From Sansalvadorimonas sp965221135 (GTDB lineage Bacteria; Pseudomonadota; Gammaproteobacteria; Pseudomonadales; Endozoicomonadaceae), in the NCBI GenBank assembly GCA_965221135.1, contig CBDCRZ010000103.1:248001-312000 (forward strand): 64,000 bases of DNA, in the 5' to 3' direction. The notes below the pieces were generated by a model. The model saw only the letters and a list, made by a program, of their open reading frames with translations. It was not told the origin of the DNA and did no database searches. Made by a program: the position numbers and the translations under genes. Of the stretch, positions 46,077 to 57,131 are shown one piece after another. Numbering within the stretch: position 1 is the stretch's first letter; every line of letters starts with the position of its first letter.

Positions 46077-46724
46077 TATCTCTTCAGAACGTCACTAAAT
46101 ACTACCCCACAAAAAGCGGCCCCCACTATGTACTGCGCGATGTAACACTTGACCTTCCAATGGATAAAAACATTGGTGTTTTTGGTGTCAATGGCAGTGG
46201 TAAGTCAACGCTAATGAACCTGCTGGCAGGCGTAGACCAACCCAATAAAGGAAAGATCACAGTTAAAGGAAACATCTCCTGGCCACTTGGTCTTTCAGGA
46301 TATCAGGGGAGCATGTCAGGAAGGGAGAACGCCGAGTTTGTCTGTCGCATTTACGGACAAACCGTAAAGAAATCAGAGATAAACTCGATTTATACAGGAG
46401 TTCTCTGAACTGGGTCACTATTTTGAACAACCTCTCAAGTCTTATTCCTCAGGTATGCGTTCAAAGTTTTCTTTTGCCGTCAGTATGGCTTTTGAATTTG
46501 ATTATTATCTAATCGATGAACTCACAGCCGTTGGAGACAAACGATTTAAAGAAAAATGCAAAGCTGTATTTGATGAAAAAAAAGGCAAAGCGAATTTTCT
46601 TTTTGTGTCACACAACATGAATGAGCTAAAACGGCAGTGCGATGTAGGTCTGTTTATTAAAGACCAGAGCATTCACATATATGACAATATCGATGAAGCC
46701 ATCTCCACTTATAACGCTGCATAA
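46073..46724 (+). pseudogene. kpsT: kpsT: capsule ABC exporter ATPase, frameshifted
   Basis: The first 100 or so residues carry Walker A FGVNGSGKSTLMNLLAG and the family's SWPLGLSGYQGSMSGREN. After 46380-46395 the frame changes by one base (an extra T in GATTT would explain it), and the second part reads EFSELGHYFEQPLKSYSSGM, then YYLIDELTAVGDKRFKEKC (Walker B) and FLFVSHNMNELKRQC (switch histidine). Corrected length is about 217 residues, typical of KpsT. As it stands the product stops before the signature motif and cannot hydrolyse ATP. Confidence 0.88.
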
Positions 46725-46747
46725 CAATTACTATAGATTCTCTCCTT

Positions 46748-47958
46748 ATGTCTGAAGCACCTACCAGCACACCGATAAAAGATCTGGAAGTCACAATAGA
46801 AAAAAGAATTTCTGCGAACAATGAAAGCAGAAATAAAGCCAATAAAAACTCTTTATTGAGATTAACCCGAAAACTATTGATAGAAAAGAATCAGGAAGAT
46901 GGTTTCTTGCAATGGTTCTTATTCCCTTCCTGATCATTGCCAGCTATTTCATTTTAATATCACCAAATCGTTATATTTCATCCGCAATCTTTATGATAGA
47001 GCGCAGTGATGGTGGCAGCTCAATAGCAGAAGGTCTCAATCTCTTTGGTGTTGGTTCACAGGCTGGCAATGATCAAAAGATCCTGGAAAGTTTTATTAAC
47101 TCTCCAGATATGCTCAACACGCTGCAGGAGAATCTGCAATTAAAAGAACATTACAGTGAACACTCCGACTGGTTGTCTGGTTTAAACCAAAATGCCAGCT
47201 ATGATGAGTTCCTGAATTATTATCAGGAACATACCACTATTCGCCACAATGAGAGCACAGGCCTTCTTGAACTGGAAATCCAGGGTTACACACCAGAATA
47301 TGCACAGAAACTCGCCAGTTTAATACTCAAGCGAAGCGAAGCCTTTGTGAATGAGATCAGCCATTCCATGGCGACAGAGCAACAGGAATTTGTTCAAAAA
47401 GAAGTCACTCTACAAGAAAGCAAACTCCGTGAAGCCACCAGTAAAATTATTACCTTCCAAAATAAACATGGGCTTCTCAGTGCCTCAGATGAAGGTGCGG
47501 CACTGAACATTGTTCTTAACGAATTACAGGCTGAGCTGGTTCGTAACAAGACTGAGCTGCAAACACTGAGCTCCTACCTGAACAGCAGCTCCTCAGAAAT
47601 CATAACCCTCAAGCAACGAATTCTTGCACTGGAAAAGCAGCTTAGTGTCGAAAAGCGCCGACTCACCGATGGTGGTACAACCAGTTTGAACGATCTGGCT
47701 GCACGGCAACAGGAACTACAGCTTGACCTTGACCTTGCCACCAAGGCGTATTCATCTGCACTTGTGGCACTGGAAACGACTCGTACAGAAGCCAGCCGAA
47801 AACTAAAACAGCTGGTTGTTGTGGTCAGCCCTTATAAAGCAGAGGAAGCGAAGTATCCCCGCGTACTCTACAGCCTGGCGAATGCCCTTCTCATACTTCT
47901 TATGTTGTTTGGCCTGGCACGAATGGCCTATGCCACTGTGGCAGAACATCGTGACTAA
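46748..47958 (+). pseudogene. kpsE: kpsE: capsule export inner-membrane/periplasmic protein, frameshifted near 5' end
   Basis: The ATG at 46748 opens a 5' part (MSEAPTSTPIKDLEVTIEKR ...) that loses frame by one base between about 46870 and 46890. The continuation GRWFLAMVLIPFLIIASYF is the first membrane helix. A periplasmic coiled-coil region follows, with INSPDMLNTLQENL, STGLLELEIQGYTPEYA and FVNEISHSMATEQQ, then a second helix near the end (LANALLILLMLFGLARM) and the terminus AEHRD, all as in KpsE. An ATG at 46912 could restart translation but would lack the cytoplasmic start and part of the first helix's flank. KpsE links the ABC exporter to KpsD. Confidence 0.82.
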
Positions 47959-48037
47959 GGTGTAGTGACCAGCCCACAAAGCAATCAAATAAAAAACCGA
48001 ATACCAATAAAAAATATTTATTCTGAGTTTAAGACCT

Positions 48038-49720
48038 ATGAAGCTACGCTCAACCATCAAGGCCACAACAATAATACTTGGCGCAGTGTTCACCACAGCT
48101 GTTAGCTTTGCATCAGCCAACACACAACCCCAACCAGCCACAGAAGTCCAACGCTGAAATAACCTAAGTACAGCAGGCCCGGCTTTAATCGAAGATAAGG
48201 CGGTTCACCCCGTGTTCGGCCAAAACCTGTTTGCTGGTGGGTTCCAGAAGGTGTCCTTTCAAGGCTTTAATCAGGACTACAGAATAGCTATTGGTGACAA
48301 GATTACCCTGCAGATGTGGGGTGCCTATGAAGTTTCTGTAGATCTGACTGTAGATGCTCAGGGTAATATCTTTATTCCAAAGGTTGGCCCCGTCAATTTG
48401 CAGGGGGTTGCGAACAAAGACCTCAACAAGGTTGTTGAAGAAAAAGTACGAAGTGTCTATCAAAGAAACGTCAATCTTTACGCAAGCCTGAACGCCACCC
48501 AGCCAGTCAAGTTATTCGTAACCGGTTTTGTAAAAAGACCCGGTCTCTATGGTGGATTTGCCAGTGATTCCGCCCTCTCCTTTCTCGCCAATGCTGGCGG
48601 TATACGCCCGGAGTCTGGCAGCTATCTCAACATTGAGCTCAAGCGCAATGGCAAAGCACGTGCCTCATTTAATCTGTATGAGTTCCTGCTGAATGGCACT
48701 ATTGAACAGGTACAACTCCAGGATGGTGACACCCTGGTTGTCAGCCCACGTCAATCCATCGCCATTTTCGATGGACTGGTTGAAAACCCCGTTCAGATCG
48801 AGTTTTCTGACAACGAGTATCTCCTTAAAAGACGCACTACAAATGGTCGGCGCCATGCCAGATGCCACCCATGCACGCATTGCCCGTAATCAGCTGGCCA
48901 AACGTAATGTTGAGTATGTTCCTTTAACGGAAGCAGACAGCGTCATCATCAGCAACGGTGATGAGATCACCGTGGTTTCTGATAAAACCCCGGGAACCAT
49001 TAGCGTCAGCCTCGAAGGCGAACACAGCGGGCAAGCTGTCTATATTCTTCCCTATGGCAGCACCATCAATGACTTGATGGGAAAGGTACAGCCTAACAAA
49101 CATTCCAATATCGATGCGGCCTTCAACTGTTTCGGAAGGAAGTAGCCGCCAGACAAAAAGAGGTACTGGATATATCTCTCCAGCAACTCGAACAGGTCAC
49201 CCTGTCTTCACGCAGCTCAACCGATGGTGAAGCAAGACTGCGTAAAGCCGATGCAGACTCCATTCTCAAGTTCATTGATCGTGCCCGCAACCTGAAACCT
49301 CGGGGCCAGGTTCTTCTGGGGAGTGACCCTTTAAAAAATGATGTTGTTTTAAAAGACGGCGACAGACTGGTGATCCCGGGGCAAACCGTTCTTATTCAGG
49401 TGCATGGTGAAGTTATGTTCCCTAACGCCATGGTATTCCGCAAAGATGCATCTATTGAAGACTATGTCTCCAGTGCCGGTGGGTTTAACCAGAAAGCCGA
49501 TCAATCCCGTATAATCCTGATGCACGCCGATGGAACAGTTACCCAGGTAACAAAGGAAGACAGTTTCTTCTCAAGTGGCTTGAAACAGGTAGCAGTACGC
49601 CCTGGTGACGAAATCATGGTGATGCCACAGGTTGATTTGAAGAGCTTTCAATATACCAGTGAGCTAATCGATACCATTTATAAGGTGGCTTTGAGTACCG
49701 CTGTCGTTGTTGGTCTGTAA
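48038..49720 (+). pseudogene. kpsD: kpsD: capsule export outer-membrane/periplasmic protein, stop and frameshifts
   Basis: The ATG at 48038 opens a signal peptide (ATTIILGAVFTTAVSFASA), but an in-frame TGA at 48155-48157 ends it after 39 residues. The same frame then continues with FGQNLFAGGF, DYRIAIGDKITLQMWGAYEV (polysaccharide export domain) and SLBB-type repeats. Frame changes near 48815-48822 and 49121-49130 follow (the second explained by one lost C), before the last part, LVIPGQTVLIQVHGEVMFPN and VRPGDEIMVMPQVDLKSF, to the stop at 49718-49720. Repaired length is about 560 residues, as in KpsD. Three lesions in one gene make it a convincing pseudogene. Confidence 0.9.
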
Positions 49721-50114
49721 GCATCTTCAGACTCCGCTATCCAAGATAGTCAGCAACATATAAATTAAACTTCGAGCACAGGTTTTAATCTTTAAAATTC
49801 TGATGATAAAATCTAACAAAATAGCCAAGCTTAAAGCCATAACGAACTTCAACTTGCAGCTAATACTAACTACCATTGAAAAAGAATCATATTAACCACT
49901 AAATGGTAAGTCTAAGTTTGACACATAAACCCGCTACGACATAAACAGAATACCATATTAACTTAAACATCAGTCATCGCAATAATTCAACATTAACCCC
50001 GCATAAAAATACTATTAGCACCATACAATAGCTTTTCATATATAACACATGAACAACCAACACCTAAACTTGAAAAGCAAATACTAACACTGGAAGAAAT
50101 GGAAAAACTATCAA
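49721..50114. other. AT-rich spacer between kpsD and the glycosyltransferase block
   Basis: No gene is visible. TTGACA at 49918-49923 with CATAAA 16 bases later could be a weak promoter for the following block. The base composition drops sharply in GC here and stays low to about 57 kb. Confidence 0.4.
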
Positions 50115-51266
50115 ATGCAAATCAATCGACTTCCAGAATCAATCGTAGTTGACGAACGCTCAGTATATCGTTGCATTATCAAAGTTTCAAAATCAGAAAA
50201 ATATACCGCTCTTAAATTAACTGGAAAAAACAAAGATCAAAATCCGATAATCAATAGAGACATAAAAAGTAACGAAGAAATATCTACTATTTTTTTCACA
50301 AAAGAGAAACAAGAAAAGCTACTTCTAAAAATAACAAGCAAATGCAGTAAAAAAATCAAAGAAAAAGAACTAGTTGAGTATTTCAACATTGAGAAAGTTG
50401 GAACAACAAAAAATGGGACTGAGCTTATAACAAACAAAAAGTCAACCTGTGTGGCAATTGCAACCTACCCAGCAAGACGAACCAGTTTAATTGAAGCAAT
50501 AAACTCATTGATAAATCAGGCCGACTATATTCTCTTATATTTGAATGAATACAAAAGCATACCAAAAGAAATTGAAGAACACATCAATAGAAAAAAAATA
50601 ATATGTTTAATGGATGAAACGGGGCTTCGTCGAGCTGAAGCTAAGTTTCACTGGTTAGGATATGTAAATGGTTTTTACCTTACTTGTGATGACGACATAA
50701 TATACCCGGATAACTATGTTAGAAAAACAGTTGAATCTATTGAAAAGTACCATAGAGCAGCTGTTGTTGGTTATCATGGCGTATTATTTAAAGATATAGT
50801 TGTTAATTTCAAATCTGATAGAAAAGAATTTTATAAATTCACAGAAAACATAAAAGAAGACAAACCATGCCATTTGCTAGGCACAGGAGTTAGTGGGTTT
50901 CATACAGATATACTCAGTAACATTGATTACAGTATATTGAAATCATACCCATATGCAGTAGATCCAGCATTTTCCGTAATATGCAAAAGAAATAATATAA
51001 AAATGTATTGCCTGGCACATGAATCGCAATGGATTAAATCATCACCACATATGATTTATGGGCTTCATGAAGAAAAACAAAGCTACAAAAACATAAGTAA
51101 ACTAGTGGATAATCTCGTGCAAGAAAACAACCCCTGGGGTAAATCCATAGTTCCTAAAATAACGGAAAAATTCAAAAAAAATCCAAAAGCAAGGAAGCTA
51201 ATAAACAACCCAAAGCAATTCTTTATAGATTCAAAAATACTCAACTTTATTAAAAAATTAAAATAA
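50115..51266 (+). CDS. Glycosyltransferase (GT-A type) of capsule locus
   Basis: A 383-residue protein. After about 110 N-terminal residues of unclear fold, a GT-A-like domain begins with CVAIATYPARRTSLIEAINS and has a metal-binding DDD triplet in FYLTCDDDIIYPDNY, then LLGTGVSGFHTDIL and DPAFSVICKRNNI. It resembles glycosyltransferases seen in capsule and surface-polysaccharide loci, with donor and acceptor unknown. No membrane helix. Lys/Asn/Ile-rich and AT-rich unlike the chromosomal genes to the left, suggesting acquisition by transfer. Confidence 0.7.
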   Translation: MQINRLPESIVVDERSVYRCIIKVSKSEKYTALKLTGKNKDQNPIINRDIKSNEEISTIFFTKEKQEKLLLKITSKCSKKIKEKELVEYFNIEKVGTTKNGTELITNKKSTCVAIATYPARRTSLIEAINSLINQADYILLYLNEYKSIPKEIEEHINRKKIICLMDETGLRRAEAKFHWLGYVNGFYLTCDDDIIYPDNYVRKTVESIEKYHRAAVVGYHGVLFKDIVVNFKSDRKEFYKFTENIKEDKPCHLLGTGVSGFHTDILSNIDYSILKSYPYAVDPAFSVICKRNNIKMYCLAHESQWIKSSPHMIYGLHEEKQSYKNISKLVDNLVQENNPWGKSIVPKITEKFKKNPKARKLINNPKQFFIDSKILNFIKKLK

Positions 51267-51283
51267 CAACCATTTAAAATAAA

Positions 51284-52561
51284 ATGAAAAATATAGAAAA
51301 TACAAAAATAGCAATTATCGGCCTTGGCTATGTAGGTTTACCTTTAGCTGTTGAATTTGCAAAAAAAATTAATACCACTGGCTTTGATATTAATACAAAA
51401 CGTATTAATGATCTTAAAAACTTCAAAGATAATACTCTAGAAGTAACAGAGGAAGCGTTGCGCTCATCTAAACTTTTAAGCGTAACGAATAACATTGAAG
51501 ACATTCGGGACTGCAACGTTTATATAGTAACTGTACCTACTCCAGTCACAGAATTTAAGACTCCAGATATGAGCCCAGTAAAAGCTGCAAGCCGTATGCT
51601 TGGGGAAGTCGTAGAAAAAGGTGATATCATAATATACGAAAGCACAGTGTATCCTGGAGCAACTGAAGAAGATGCCATCCCAGAAGTTGAAAAGGTATCT
51701 GGTTTAAAATTCAATACAGATTTCTTTGCTGGCTACAGCCCTGAACGAATTAATCCGGGTGACAAGATAAATACAGTCACCACAATTAAAAAAATCACAT
51801 CAGGTTCAACCCCGGAAGTAGCAGACTATATAGATCAACTTTATAACTTGATTATTACGGCAGGTACTCATAAAGCGACTTCTATAAAAGTTGCAGAGAC
51901 GGCGAAAGTTATTGAAAACACCCAAAGAGATGTGAATATCGCTCTGGTCAATGAGCTAGCACTAATTTTCGACCGTCTCAAAATAGACACAAATGATGTA
52001 CTTTCAGCTGCCGGGACTAAATGGAATTTCATCAAAATGCAACCAGGGCTTGTAGGCGGTCACTGTATCGGTGTCGATCCCTATTACCTGGCTCATAAAG
52101 CAGAATCTGTAGGCTACTACCCGCAGGTCATTCTATCAGGCCGTCGTATTAACGAAGGAATGTCTGCATACGTAGCCAGTAAGGTTGTCCGTCTGATGAA
52201 CAGTAAGCGAATCCATGTGGTAGGCTCCCGAATACTCGTCCTGGGTTACACTTTCAAAGAGAATTGCCCTGATGTTCGTAATACGCAGGTTGAGAACCTT
52301 GTACAGCAACTGGAAGCGCATAATTCAACAGTTGATGTATATGACCCTTGGGCGAACAGTCAAGAATGCTGGGAAGAGTACGGCCGCGATCTAATTAACA
52401 AACCTCACGACAATGCTTACGATGCAATTATATTTGCAGTTAATCATGAGCGTTTTGTTAAGAATTACAACAAAAAGATAGAGCAGTTCGCTAAAGATGA
52501 ACGTATTATATTTGATGTCAAGGGTGTTTTACCTGTACATCAAGTTGATGGCCGCCTATAA
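51284..52561 (+). CDS. UDP-sugar 6-dehydrogenase, TviB/WbpA type
   Basis: A 425-residue nucleotide-sugar dehydrogenase with NAD motif IAIIGLGYVGLPLAVEFA, ESTVYPGATEED, ETAKVIENTQRDVNIAL, and the active-site cysteine in GLVGGHCIGVDPYYL. The group oxidises UDP-GlcNAc or UDP-GalNAc to the uronic acid, as in Vi antigen and B-band O-antigen synthesis; which of the two cannot be read from the sequence. It would supply an acidic sugar to the capsule. It follows the glycosyltransferase after 17 bases. Confidence 0.9.
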   Translation: MKNIENTKIAIIGLGYVGLPLAVEFAKKINTTGFDINTKRINDLKNFKDNTLEVTEEALRSSKLLSVTNNIEDIRDCNVYIVTVPTPVTEFKTPDMSPVKAASRMLGEVVEKGDIIIYESTVYPGATEEDAIPEVEKVSGLKFNTDFFAGYSPERINPGDKINTVTTIKKITSGSTPEVADYIDQLYNLIITAGTHKATSIKVAETAKVIENTQRDVNIALVNELALIFDRLKIDTNDVLSAAGTKWNFIKMQPGLVGGHCIGVDPYYLAHKAESVGYYPQVILSGRRINEGMSAYVASKVVRLMNSKRIHVVGSRILVLGYTFKENCPDVRNTQVENLVQQLEAHNSTVDVYDPWANSQECWEEYGRDLINKPHDNAYDAIIFAVNHERFVKNYNKKIEQFAKDERIIFDVKGVLPVHQVDGRL

Positions 52562-52589
52562 CTTTCATGAATAATAATTTCAAACAACT

Positions 52590-55343
52590 TTGCTTATCGC
52601 AGAGTTGTTTTATTTGGTATTTAAAGTGAATATTAATTTTAGAATAAATCTCAAGGAAATAAGAAAAACAAAAGAGATAAAGAAAAAACTAAACACAATA
52701 TACTCAAATGAAAATTATCACTTAATACACCAGTTAATATCACATGAAGAATATCACTCTGCAATAAAAATCAAAGCAGCAAAAAAAATATTAACAAAAC
52801 CGCGAATAATCACTTTATTAAATAAAGCATTTGAGCATCACTCAAAAACTGGCGATCATAAAAGAGCATTCGACTGCATAGTTCAATCATTAAATTTAAG
52901 AATCAGACAAAAAGAAAATATCGATCAAGGCATCCTACGACAGATTGAGCACTTTGAATGGCACAATGCTTTAGAGCTTGCCCGTAAAGGGTATGAAGGG
53001 TATAAACACACGCGGTACCTTGCTATTCAGGCATTACTGGAATCAGTACTTACAATCTCTCCTAATAGAAAATGCATTTCGTCTATAAAAGAGAAACTAA
53101 TAGCACACTCTATCGCAGGAAAACTGAAAGGTTTTTATTCAATTTATATAACACATGGAGCCTATCAAGATACTGATATTAGCTGGTTAGTTTTCAGAAC
53201 AATAGAAAAAGGTATCAGAGACCCACTCATTCAGAGAATAATATTAAAAGTACTTACCAATACTGATAAACTAAATATAAAACCTTCAAACCATCACACT
53301 ACCTTATTAATTTCCACTGTTGCCGAGTCTGGAAAACAAATATCTAATTTTGACATTAGATCCTTACTTCGCTTCACAACTGAACAACCTAACCATGAAA
53401 GTTCCATTGTACTAAATACTATTAGAAAGACAGAAAATGTATGTACATACGAAGAAATTGAATCTGATTTCTATCAGTTGAAATTAGCATCAAGCCGCTC
53501 CTTGTTAATTAGGTTATTAATTGGTACTAAAGGTGAATTTGCTATTAGTCAGCTTGCATACAATGCCTATAAATGGAAATCTTCGATACTGATCAGCAAA
53601 ACTGTCAAGGCTCTATTTGATAGTGGTAAATATAACGTAATCATTGACATATACGAACGCCTAGATGAAATACACAAACAGCACAAGCAGATTTTCAACT
53701 TTTACATTGGTGCACTACGAGCCAGTGATGATATAGTTAAAGCAAAAAAAATATTAGCTAACGCACCAGACTCAATTCCAGATATCATCATATTAATCCA
53801 GAATTTTTTCATTCATAAAAAAGAAAATAAAATTCTTGAAGCAAGAAAATATGCATTTCAGGTATATAAGCTTCAGGTAGAAAGCAAGAAAGAACGGTGG
53901 GCTAGATCTATTGTCGAAACCTATATTAACGAATGGGATTTTGAATCTGCATTTAATTATGTAAAAAACAACCCTCAACACTCCAAATCGCTGTTACCTT
54001 TAATACACTTTCGTCAATCAACATTAGAAAATATCGAAAGTGATCTTAAAAGCAGGATCTCAGAAGGTGAAGAAAACAATGACATTCACTATTATCTTTC
54101 TTATTTATATTGTGAAAGAAAAGAGTACACGAAAGCTATAAAAGAAATTACACATGCAACAAACCTAAAAGTTAGCAAACGAAATTCTCTCTTCTATATA
54201 TTATTAAAAACTGTCGTTAGCAATGACTACTCTTCCTGCCTTACACTGATTACAAAAAATAAACTTGATAGCAATATATTATTCGCAAAACATCGTGCTT
54301 ATTTATTATTAAAACTCGGCATGTATAATGAAGCAGATAAATATTTAAATGAAAACTGCGATATTTTTAATGCTACAGACAAAGGAAGAATCGAACGATT
54401 ACTGCTACTGTCTAATTCAGCACGACTATCTGGAAAACATCAAGATTCTTTTAAATTATTCTCCAGTATATTCCCTAATAATCAACGTTGTTTTTCCAGC
54501 CTTGATAAATCAACACACTCGTTTTCCGTTGCCAACCTTAAATCAACAGCAACCGTCAACATACTTAAAACTGAACCTTTAGTTTCGGTAATTATGACAA
54601 ATTTCGGCTGGGCCGAACATACGACCGCTTCTATACAATCAATACTAGACCAGACATACTGCAATATTGAACTAATAATTATTGATGACCATAGTGAATC
54701 AAACTCTTACAGAAAGCTTGCAAAATTTGTTAGAAACAAAAAAGACAAACGAATAAAATTAAAACGATTAAAACAGAATTCCGGCACATATAGGGCTAAA
54801 AATATAGGAATTAAATTAGCGAAAGGGAATTATATTACTTTCCAAGATTCTGATGATTGGTCACACCCTAACAGACTGACTGAACAATTCACCACTCTTA
54901 CCAAAAACAAAAAAGTACATGCTGTAATTACTAGATATTTAAGAGTTAACCCCTCTAGCCTTGCTCATTTCCAAAACAGTGAATTTTGCAGAAAAGCATT
55001 TATTACTTTAATGATACGTAAAAGTCTTATTGATACTTTAGGTTTCTTTGATTCAGTAAGAACATCTGCAGACAGTGAACTAATCAATAGAATTGAGGCC
55101 GCCACATCTTCAAAGTTAGAAGTTATTGAAAAGCCTTTATATATAGCCAGCTATCATGACAGGTCGTTAACGTCACATGGTGAATTTAGCCTTGACCCTC
55201 TTCTTGGGGTTGTAGGTCACAGAAAAAAATATCAGTCATCGTTTAAAAAATGGCACAAAAAAATAGTTTCTGGTGCGTCACCATATATTCCACTAACACA
55301 CAAAAAAAGAATATTCCCATGTCCACCAGCGTTAATAAAATAG
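52590..55343 (+). CDS. Large helical-repeat protein with C-terminal GT2 glycosyltransferase domain
   Basis: A 917-residue fusion. Residues 1 to about 650 are helical, with TPR-like repeating pairs (for example IIDIYERLDEIHKQHKQIF, NDIHYYLSYLYCERKEYTKA) and no catalytic motif seen. A GT2 domain follows from about 665: LVSVIMTNFGWAEHTTASI, NIELIIIDDHSESNS, SGTYRAKNIGIKLAKG and FQDSDDWSHPNRL, with the DSD metal triad. The start is uncertain: TTG at 52590 or GTG at 52626. It follows the dehydrogenase closely and is AT-rich like its neighbours. Probably assembles capsule repeat units. Confidence 0.75.
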   Translation: MLIAELFYLVFKVNINFRINLKEIRKTKEIKKKLNTIYSNENYHLIHQLISHEEYHSAIKIKAAKKILTKPRIITLLNKAFEHHSKTGDHKRAFDCIVQSLNLRIRQKENIDQGILRQIEHFEWHNALELARKGYEGYKHTRYLAIQALLESVLTISPNRKCISSIKEKLIAHSIAGKLKGFYSIYITHGAYQDTDISWLVFRTIEKGIRDPLIQRIILKVLTNTDKLNIKPSNHHTTLLISTVAESGKQISNFDIRSLLRFTTEQPNHESSIVLNTIRKTENVCTYEEIESDFYQLKLASSRSLLIRLLIGTKGEFAISQLAYNAYKWKSSILISKTVKALFDSGKYNVIIDIYERLDEIHKQHKQIFNFYIGALRASDDIVKAKKILANAPDSIPDIIILIQNFFIHKKENKILEARKYAFQVYKLQVESKKERWARSIVETYINEWDFESAFNYVKNNPQHSKSLLPLIHFRQSTLENIESDLKSRISEGEENNDIHYYLSYLYCERKEYTKAIKEITHATNLKVSKRNSLFYILLKTVVSNDYSSCLTLITKNKLDSNILFAKHRAYLLLKLGMYNEADKYLNENCDIFNATDKGRIERLLLLSNSARLSGKHQDSFKLFSSIFPNNQRCFSSLDKSTHSFSVANLKSTATVNILKTEPLVSVIMTNFGWAEHTTASIQSILDQTYCNIELIIIDDHSESNSYRKLAKFVRNKKDKRIKLKRLKQNSGTYRAKNIGIKLAKGNYITFQDSDDWSHPNRLTEQFTTLTKNKKVHAVITRYLRVNPSSLAHFQNSEFCRKAFITLMIRKSLIDTLGFFDSVRTSADSELINRIEAATSSKLEVIEKPLYIASYHDRSLTSHGEFSLDPLLGVVGHRKKYQSSFKKWHKKIVSGASPYIPLTHKKRIFPCPPALIK

Positions 55344-55498
55344 ATGCACATGTCTATTAGTTAAATGAAAAAAAACACCCCCCCAAAGATAACCAAATAC
55401 AGAACACACCTACCAGAAACATTATTAAAGCCTATATCATCAATCAAACCAGCAAGGTTTGAAATTTTAATGACCCAAAAACATTAAGGGCACTTACA

Positions 55499-56944
55499 AT
55501 GAACAAACCAAAAGTTTTTTCTGTTTATTTTGACGTTATAATTAAAACAATTAAATCACTTGAGAGCCTTTCAATAAATGAAATTGATTTTTACAAATCT
55601 AAGCACTGGCCAGCAAGGGCAAACTCTACAGCCAGGCTTAACATATCAAACTATCAAGCTCTAGAACTTCTTTCTGAGCAATACGAAATCACACATTATT
55701 TCTGCACTGAATTTTCTGACAGCTTAAAAAACGCCCTAAATGAATGTGATTACGTAATCATTCATCAAAATGCAAGCAAAAAAACATTTTCAATCCTTGC
55801 AGAATTAATGGCTTTCTTTGAGAACAATAAAATAAATGCCCGATTAATATTTGGTACAGAGGGTACATGGAGTACCACTAAAGATTTTTTAACTGATGAT
55901 AACATTCATGACATTTATTTTAATCATACTCTTTTAAGGCACACTGCAAAAACAGACCGAGAACTCTACTCATCGCCGAACTGTATTACATCGAAGGTAG
56001 AAGAATTCGAACTAGGGATAGACACAGAATTATTATCTTTTGGAAAACCTTTACACGATAGAAAATATATTACATTCGTGAAGGCCCCAGAGGGGCGTGC
56101 CACTAAAAACAATGATGCAATTGACCATATCCTAGAAGAACTAAAAACTACGGACTTAATGGACAGATTTGAGATACAAGTTCTTGTGCCACCATATTCA
56201 AGCGAAGAGTATTGGAACATAATGTCTCAAACAATGTTTTTTATTTTTGTATCCAACGGTGAAACTTTCAGCTACTGCTTAAACGATGCCAAAGCTCTAG
56301 GTGCAATTACATTATTCCCCAACCATATGTATTCAACAAAAATTGGCGCTAGATTTGTTGTAGACAATTACCCAAAATCAGGAATCCGTTATACTACCAA
56401 TGCAGATCTAGTTAAAAAAATATCTGATTTGTCATCTAACAAGGAGAAATTAAAATTTCATTCAGAAGCTTCAAGAAATCATACTATCGACAACTTTTCA
56501 ATCGAACAGGTTTCTCAAAACTGGAAATCTATACTTTCAGGAAGAAATTACAGAAAAAATAAAATGTATATTTTTTCTGACAAGCAAAAACTGAACGAGG
56601 TTATTTCTTTTTGCAAAAAGAATGATTTTGATTATGCAATGTCGTACCGTAATACTTCCATAGTATCATGGATGGATGAAAGCTTTAATCACCACGATGA
56701 AATCAGCGATATTGTATTCGTTAAGGACTACCTCACTCTTACAGAAACAGGACTTAATAGATCGTTCATAGCAACTGATAACAGTTTCTTTTTTTCTGTT
56801 GGAGCAGATGTTCGGGGTGAAAAACTGGAAGAAACCATTTCGTTCTTCAATTTACTATCAAGGATCCACAAAATCGGCGATATCGTAATTGACCAAGAAA
56901 TAGATAACGAATTACTAAAAACTGCTATTGATTATACCATATGA
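55499..56944 (+). CDS. Putative GT-B glycosyltransferase of capsule locus
   Basis: A 481-residue AT-rich gene product. Residues 1-360 resemble GT-B folds: an N-terminal half with YEITHYFCTEFSDS and CDYVIIHQNAS, then LVPPYSSEEYWNIMSQTMFF and the nucleotide-binding region FVSNGETFSYCLNDAKALGA, where GT-B enzymes carry the donor-contacting glutamate. The last 120 residues are of unclear fold. Donor unknown. It is preceded by 155 gene-free bases and followed by a strong terminator, so it ends the AT-rich block. Confidence 0.6.
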   Translation: MNKPKVFSVYFDVIIKTIKSLESLSINEIDFYKSKHWPARANSTARLNISNYQALELLSEQYEITHYFCTEFSDSLKNALNECDYVIIHQNASKKTFSILAELMAFFENNKINARLIFGTEGTWSTTKDFLTDDNIHDIYFNHTLLRHTAKTDRELYSSPNCITSKVEEFELGIDTELLSFGKPLHDRKYITFVKAPEGRATKNNDAIDHILEELKTTDLMDRFEIQVLVPPYSSEEYWNIMSQTMFFIFVSNGETFSYCLNDAKALGAITLFPNHMYSTKIGARFVVDNYPKSGIRYTTNADLVKKISDLSSNKEKLKFHSEASRNHTIDNFSIEQVSQNWKSILSGRNYRKNKMYIFSDKQKLNEVISFCKKNDFDYAMSYRNTSIVSWMDESFNHHDEISDIVFVKDYLTLTETGLNRSFIATDNSFFFSVGADVRGEKLEETISFFNLLSRIHKIGDIVIDQEIDNELLKTAIDYTI

Positions 56945-57131
56945 GTTTTCTAGAAACTCATATGAACTAGCTGTTCATATCATAAAAAACAACGCCCAGT
57001 ACTATGTGTTTGCATTTATGGTCATCTCTTTGAATTATCAAGTTCTCTTTGAGGTGACCCGCCCTCTTGGGGTACTATAATTTACGGGGTCAGTGTTTGG
57101 GAACAATCAATGGAGGGCACTGTCTGACAGG

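Noticed and set aside
45297..46724. Programmed frameshifting in kpsM and kpsT
   Set aside because: No slippery heptamer with a downstream structure lies at the frame changes, and several shifts in different directions within one gene fit decay or sequencing error better.
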